Assembly: GCA_927443345.1 (NCBI GenBank)
Contig: CAKMKJ010000008.1
Coordinates: 1-34,574 of the forward strand
Length of the DNA stretch: 34,574 nucleotides
Source of the DNA: an uncultured Anaerolineaceae bacterium
GTDB taxonomy: Bacteria; Chloroflexota; Anaerolineae; Anaerolineales; Anaerolineaceae
Reading direction: 5' to 3'
Below are positions 33,741-34,574 of the stretch, one piece after another. The notes under the pieces are model-generated. The model was not told the origin of the DNA and ran no database searches. It worked only from the letters and a program-made list of their open reading frames with translations. Position 1 is the first letter of the stretch. Every line of letters begins with the position of its first letter. The position numbers and the translations under genes are program-made.

Positions 33741-33822
33741 ACCAAAAGTTCAAAAGTGGACACGTTTAAAGATGAAAAGTGGACACTCTGGTAAGAAAGC
33801 GAATTAACGATCAAAAGTGGAC
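33741..33822. repeat. Insertion sequence end with three AAAAGTGGAC repeats
   Basis: AAAAGTGGAC occurs at 33752-33761, 33775-33784 and 33813-33822, spaced 23 and 38 bases. These resemble the repeated transposase-binding sites near the end of an element. The outer boundary is probably near 33741-33762; the other end is outside the window, so no target duplication can be checked. Confidence 0.6.
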
Positions 33823-34574
33823 TCCACGGAATTTTGAGGATGGCATTGTAAACGAATAAACCATCTTGCGATCAAACCAAACGCGAACTTCAACTAAATC
33901 AGAATTAATAGGGAAAAGATGAAGATCAACATCCTCTCTGATGGGGACATGAGGAATCACAATTTCAGAACCAGCGACCTTGATTTTGTTATAACCGTTG
34001 GTTGTGCGAGTATCATGTAGACAAAAAACATCCTTAAGTGATGAATAAGGTTTTGGTACAACGAAAGGCCGAAATAGACTATTGCCAGCCTTTTTAGCAA
34101 TATCGTAACGCACAGAAGGAATCTCTCCAGTTGTAGAGTGTACCTGATGGTTGTTGTAACGATCCACTTCGTTATTTAGTATCTGGCGAGCACCTTCCAT
34201 GGATGATATTCCATCAAGGGCACAAGTTCGAACAATCCTGTCTTGCAGCCAGCGAAAGGGTCTTTCGATTTTGCCTTTAGCCTGTGGAGAGAGGGCATAA
34301 GTAACCTCAATATTGAGTAAACGCATAACTTGCCGCCACTGGGGATCAACATCGTCAGTACGTAAGACATGATTGCGATAGATACTATCTCGCTCTTCGA
34401 TAAAACGAAAAACGCGTAAGTTATCTACATAATAGCGAACCGGAAAACCATTCTTAACCAATACTGTTTGAGCAGCTTGAATATGAGCCCAAGATGTTTC
34501 ATGAGCAAAAAAATCTGCAAATAGTAGTTTTCGGCTGAAGTCATCCAGAGAAGTTATTAATGTCCATTTTTCAT
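33811..34574 (-). CDS. Integrase-core (DDE) transposase, partial at the right edge
   Basis: The C-terminal 253 residues of a transposase; the frame is open to the window edge and the N-terminal DNA-binding domain is missing. The rve catalytic core is visible: first acidic residue in TSLDDFSRKLLF, second in RYYVDNLRVFRF, and the glutamate in QAKGKIERPFRWLQ. The C-terminal beta domain (KIKVAGSEIVIPHVPIRED, then VEVRVWFDRKMVYSF) is typical of this widespread group. I would place it loosely near IS481/ISNCY-type elements without certainty. The gene looks intact where visible. Confidence 0.85.
   Translation of the reverse strand, partial: EKWTLITSLDDFSRKLLFADFFAHETSWAHIQAAQTVLVKNGFPVRYYVDNLRVFRFIEERDSIYRNHVLRTDDVDPQWRQVMRLLNIEVTYALSPQAKGKIERPFRWLQDRIVRTCALDGISSMEGARQILNNEVDRYNNHQVHSTTGEIPSVRYDIAKKAGNSLFRPFVVPKPYSSLKDVFCLHDTRTTNGYNKIKVAGSEIVIPHVPIREDVDLHLFPINSDLVEVRVWFDRKMVYSFTMPSSKFRGVHF

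Larger units (their letters stand above)
33741..34574 (-). mobile_element. Insertion sequence, partial (left end visible)
   Basis: The element consists of the transposase gene and the terminal repeats near 33752-33822. Its transposase side extends beyond the window. It lies after the strong terminator of the exporter operon, so its insertion should not disturb that operon. Confidence 0.7.

Overview
The window looks like chromosomal DNA of an anaerobic, heterotrophic Chloroflexota bacterium, probably Anaerolineae. The basis is gene content and recalled family resemblance only: a sortase next to a tiny membrane protein, a DUF2089 / SHOCT-like pair, several TTG and GTG starts, and a widespread integrase-core transposase. 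No marker gene fixes the taxon. Gene density is high, with short operons and clear intrinsic terminators.

Layout. (1) 1-8117, minus strand: a sugar or polyol uptake and catabolism operon. In transcription order it holds split transketolase N and C subunits, a glycerol-kinase-like FGGY kinase, a DUF2291 membrane protein, an RbsA-type ATPase, an RbsC-type permease, and a lipoprotein binding protein whose ligand domain starts a second, in-frame, nearly identical copy. That gene runs off the left edge, and the outermost 81 bases are an inverted piece of the same gene, probably a fold-back chimera at a contig end. (2) 8118-11744, plus strand: a SorC-family regulator and an unusual chemoreceptor-like protein with a C-terminal sugar-binding (type I periplasmic-binding) fold that should lie in the cytoplasm. 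The regulator and the operon diverge from overlapping promoters flanked by two near-identical palindromes. (3) 12020-14545, minus strand: tRNA-Lys(UUU), a class V aminotransferase, a small membrane protein and a sortase. (4) 14591-20460, plus strand: a HAD phosphatase, two CDF metal exporters with different metal-site residues (HDHD and NDDD), the second behind a structured leader with a terminator, then a DUF6504-like protein, a DUF2089/SHOCT-like pair and an MFS exporter. (5) 20539-24065, minus strand: a lipoprotein, an M32 carboxypeptidase and a phosphoglycerate-dehydrogenase-like enzyme. (6) 24174-26504, plus strand: a DUF3109 cysteine-rich protein, a GNAT acetyltransferase and an L,D-transpeptidase. 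(7) 26665-30001: rhomboid protease and guanylate kinase (minus), an FmdB-type zinc ribbon (plus) and an HExxH metallopeptidase (minus). (8) 30028-33553, plus strand: a MacA/MacB-type ABC export operon. (9) 33741-34574: the end of an insertion sequence, with its transposase running off the right edge.

How the parts may work together. Region 1 and 2 read as one unit: a transporter brings in a sugar, the kinase phosphorylates it, and the split transketolase feeds the product into pentose phosphate metabolism, under control of the SorC protein. The neighbouring chemoreceptor could sense the same or a related sugar from inside the cell. This sensor is the most novel element of the window. The substrate is not determined by the sequence; a D-apulose-type pathway is one candidate because a kinase plus split transketolase is known there, but no isomerase or dehydrogenase is visible.
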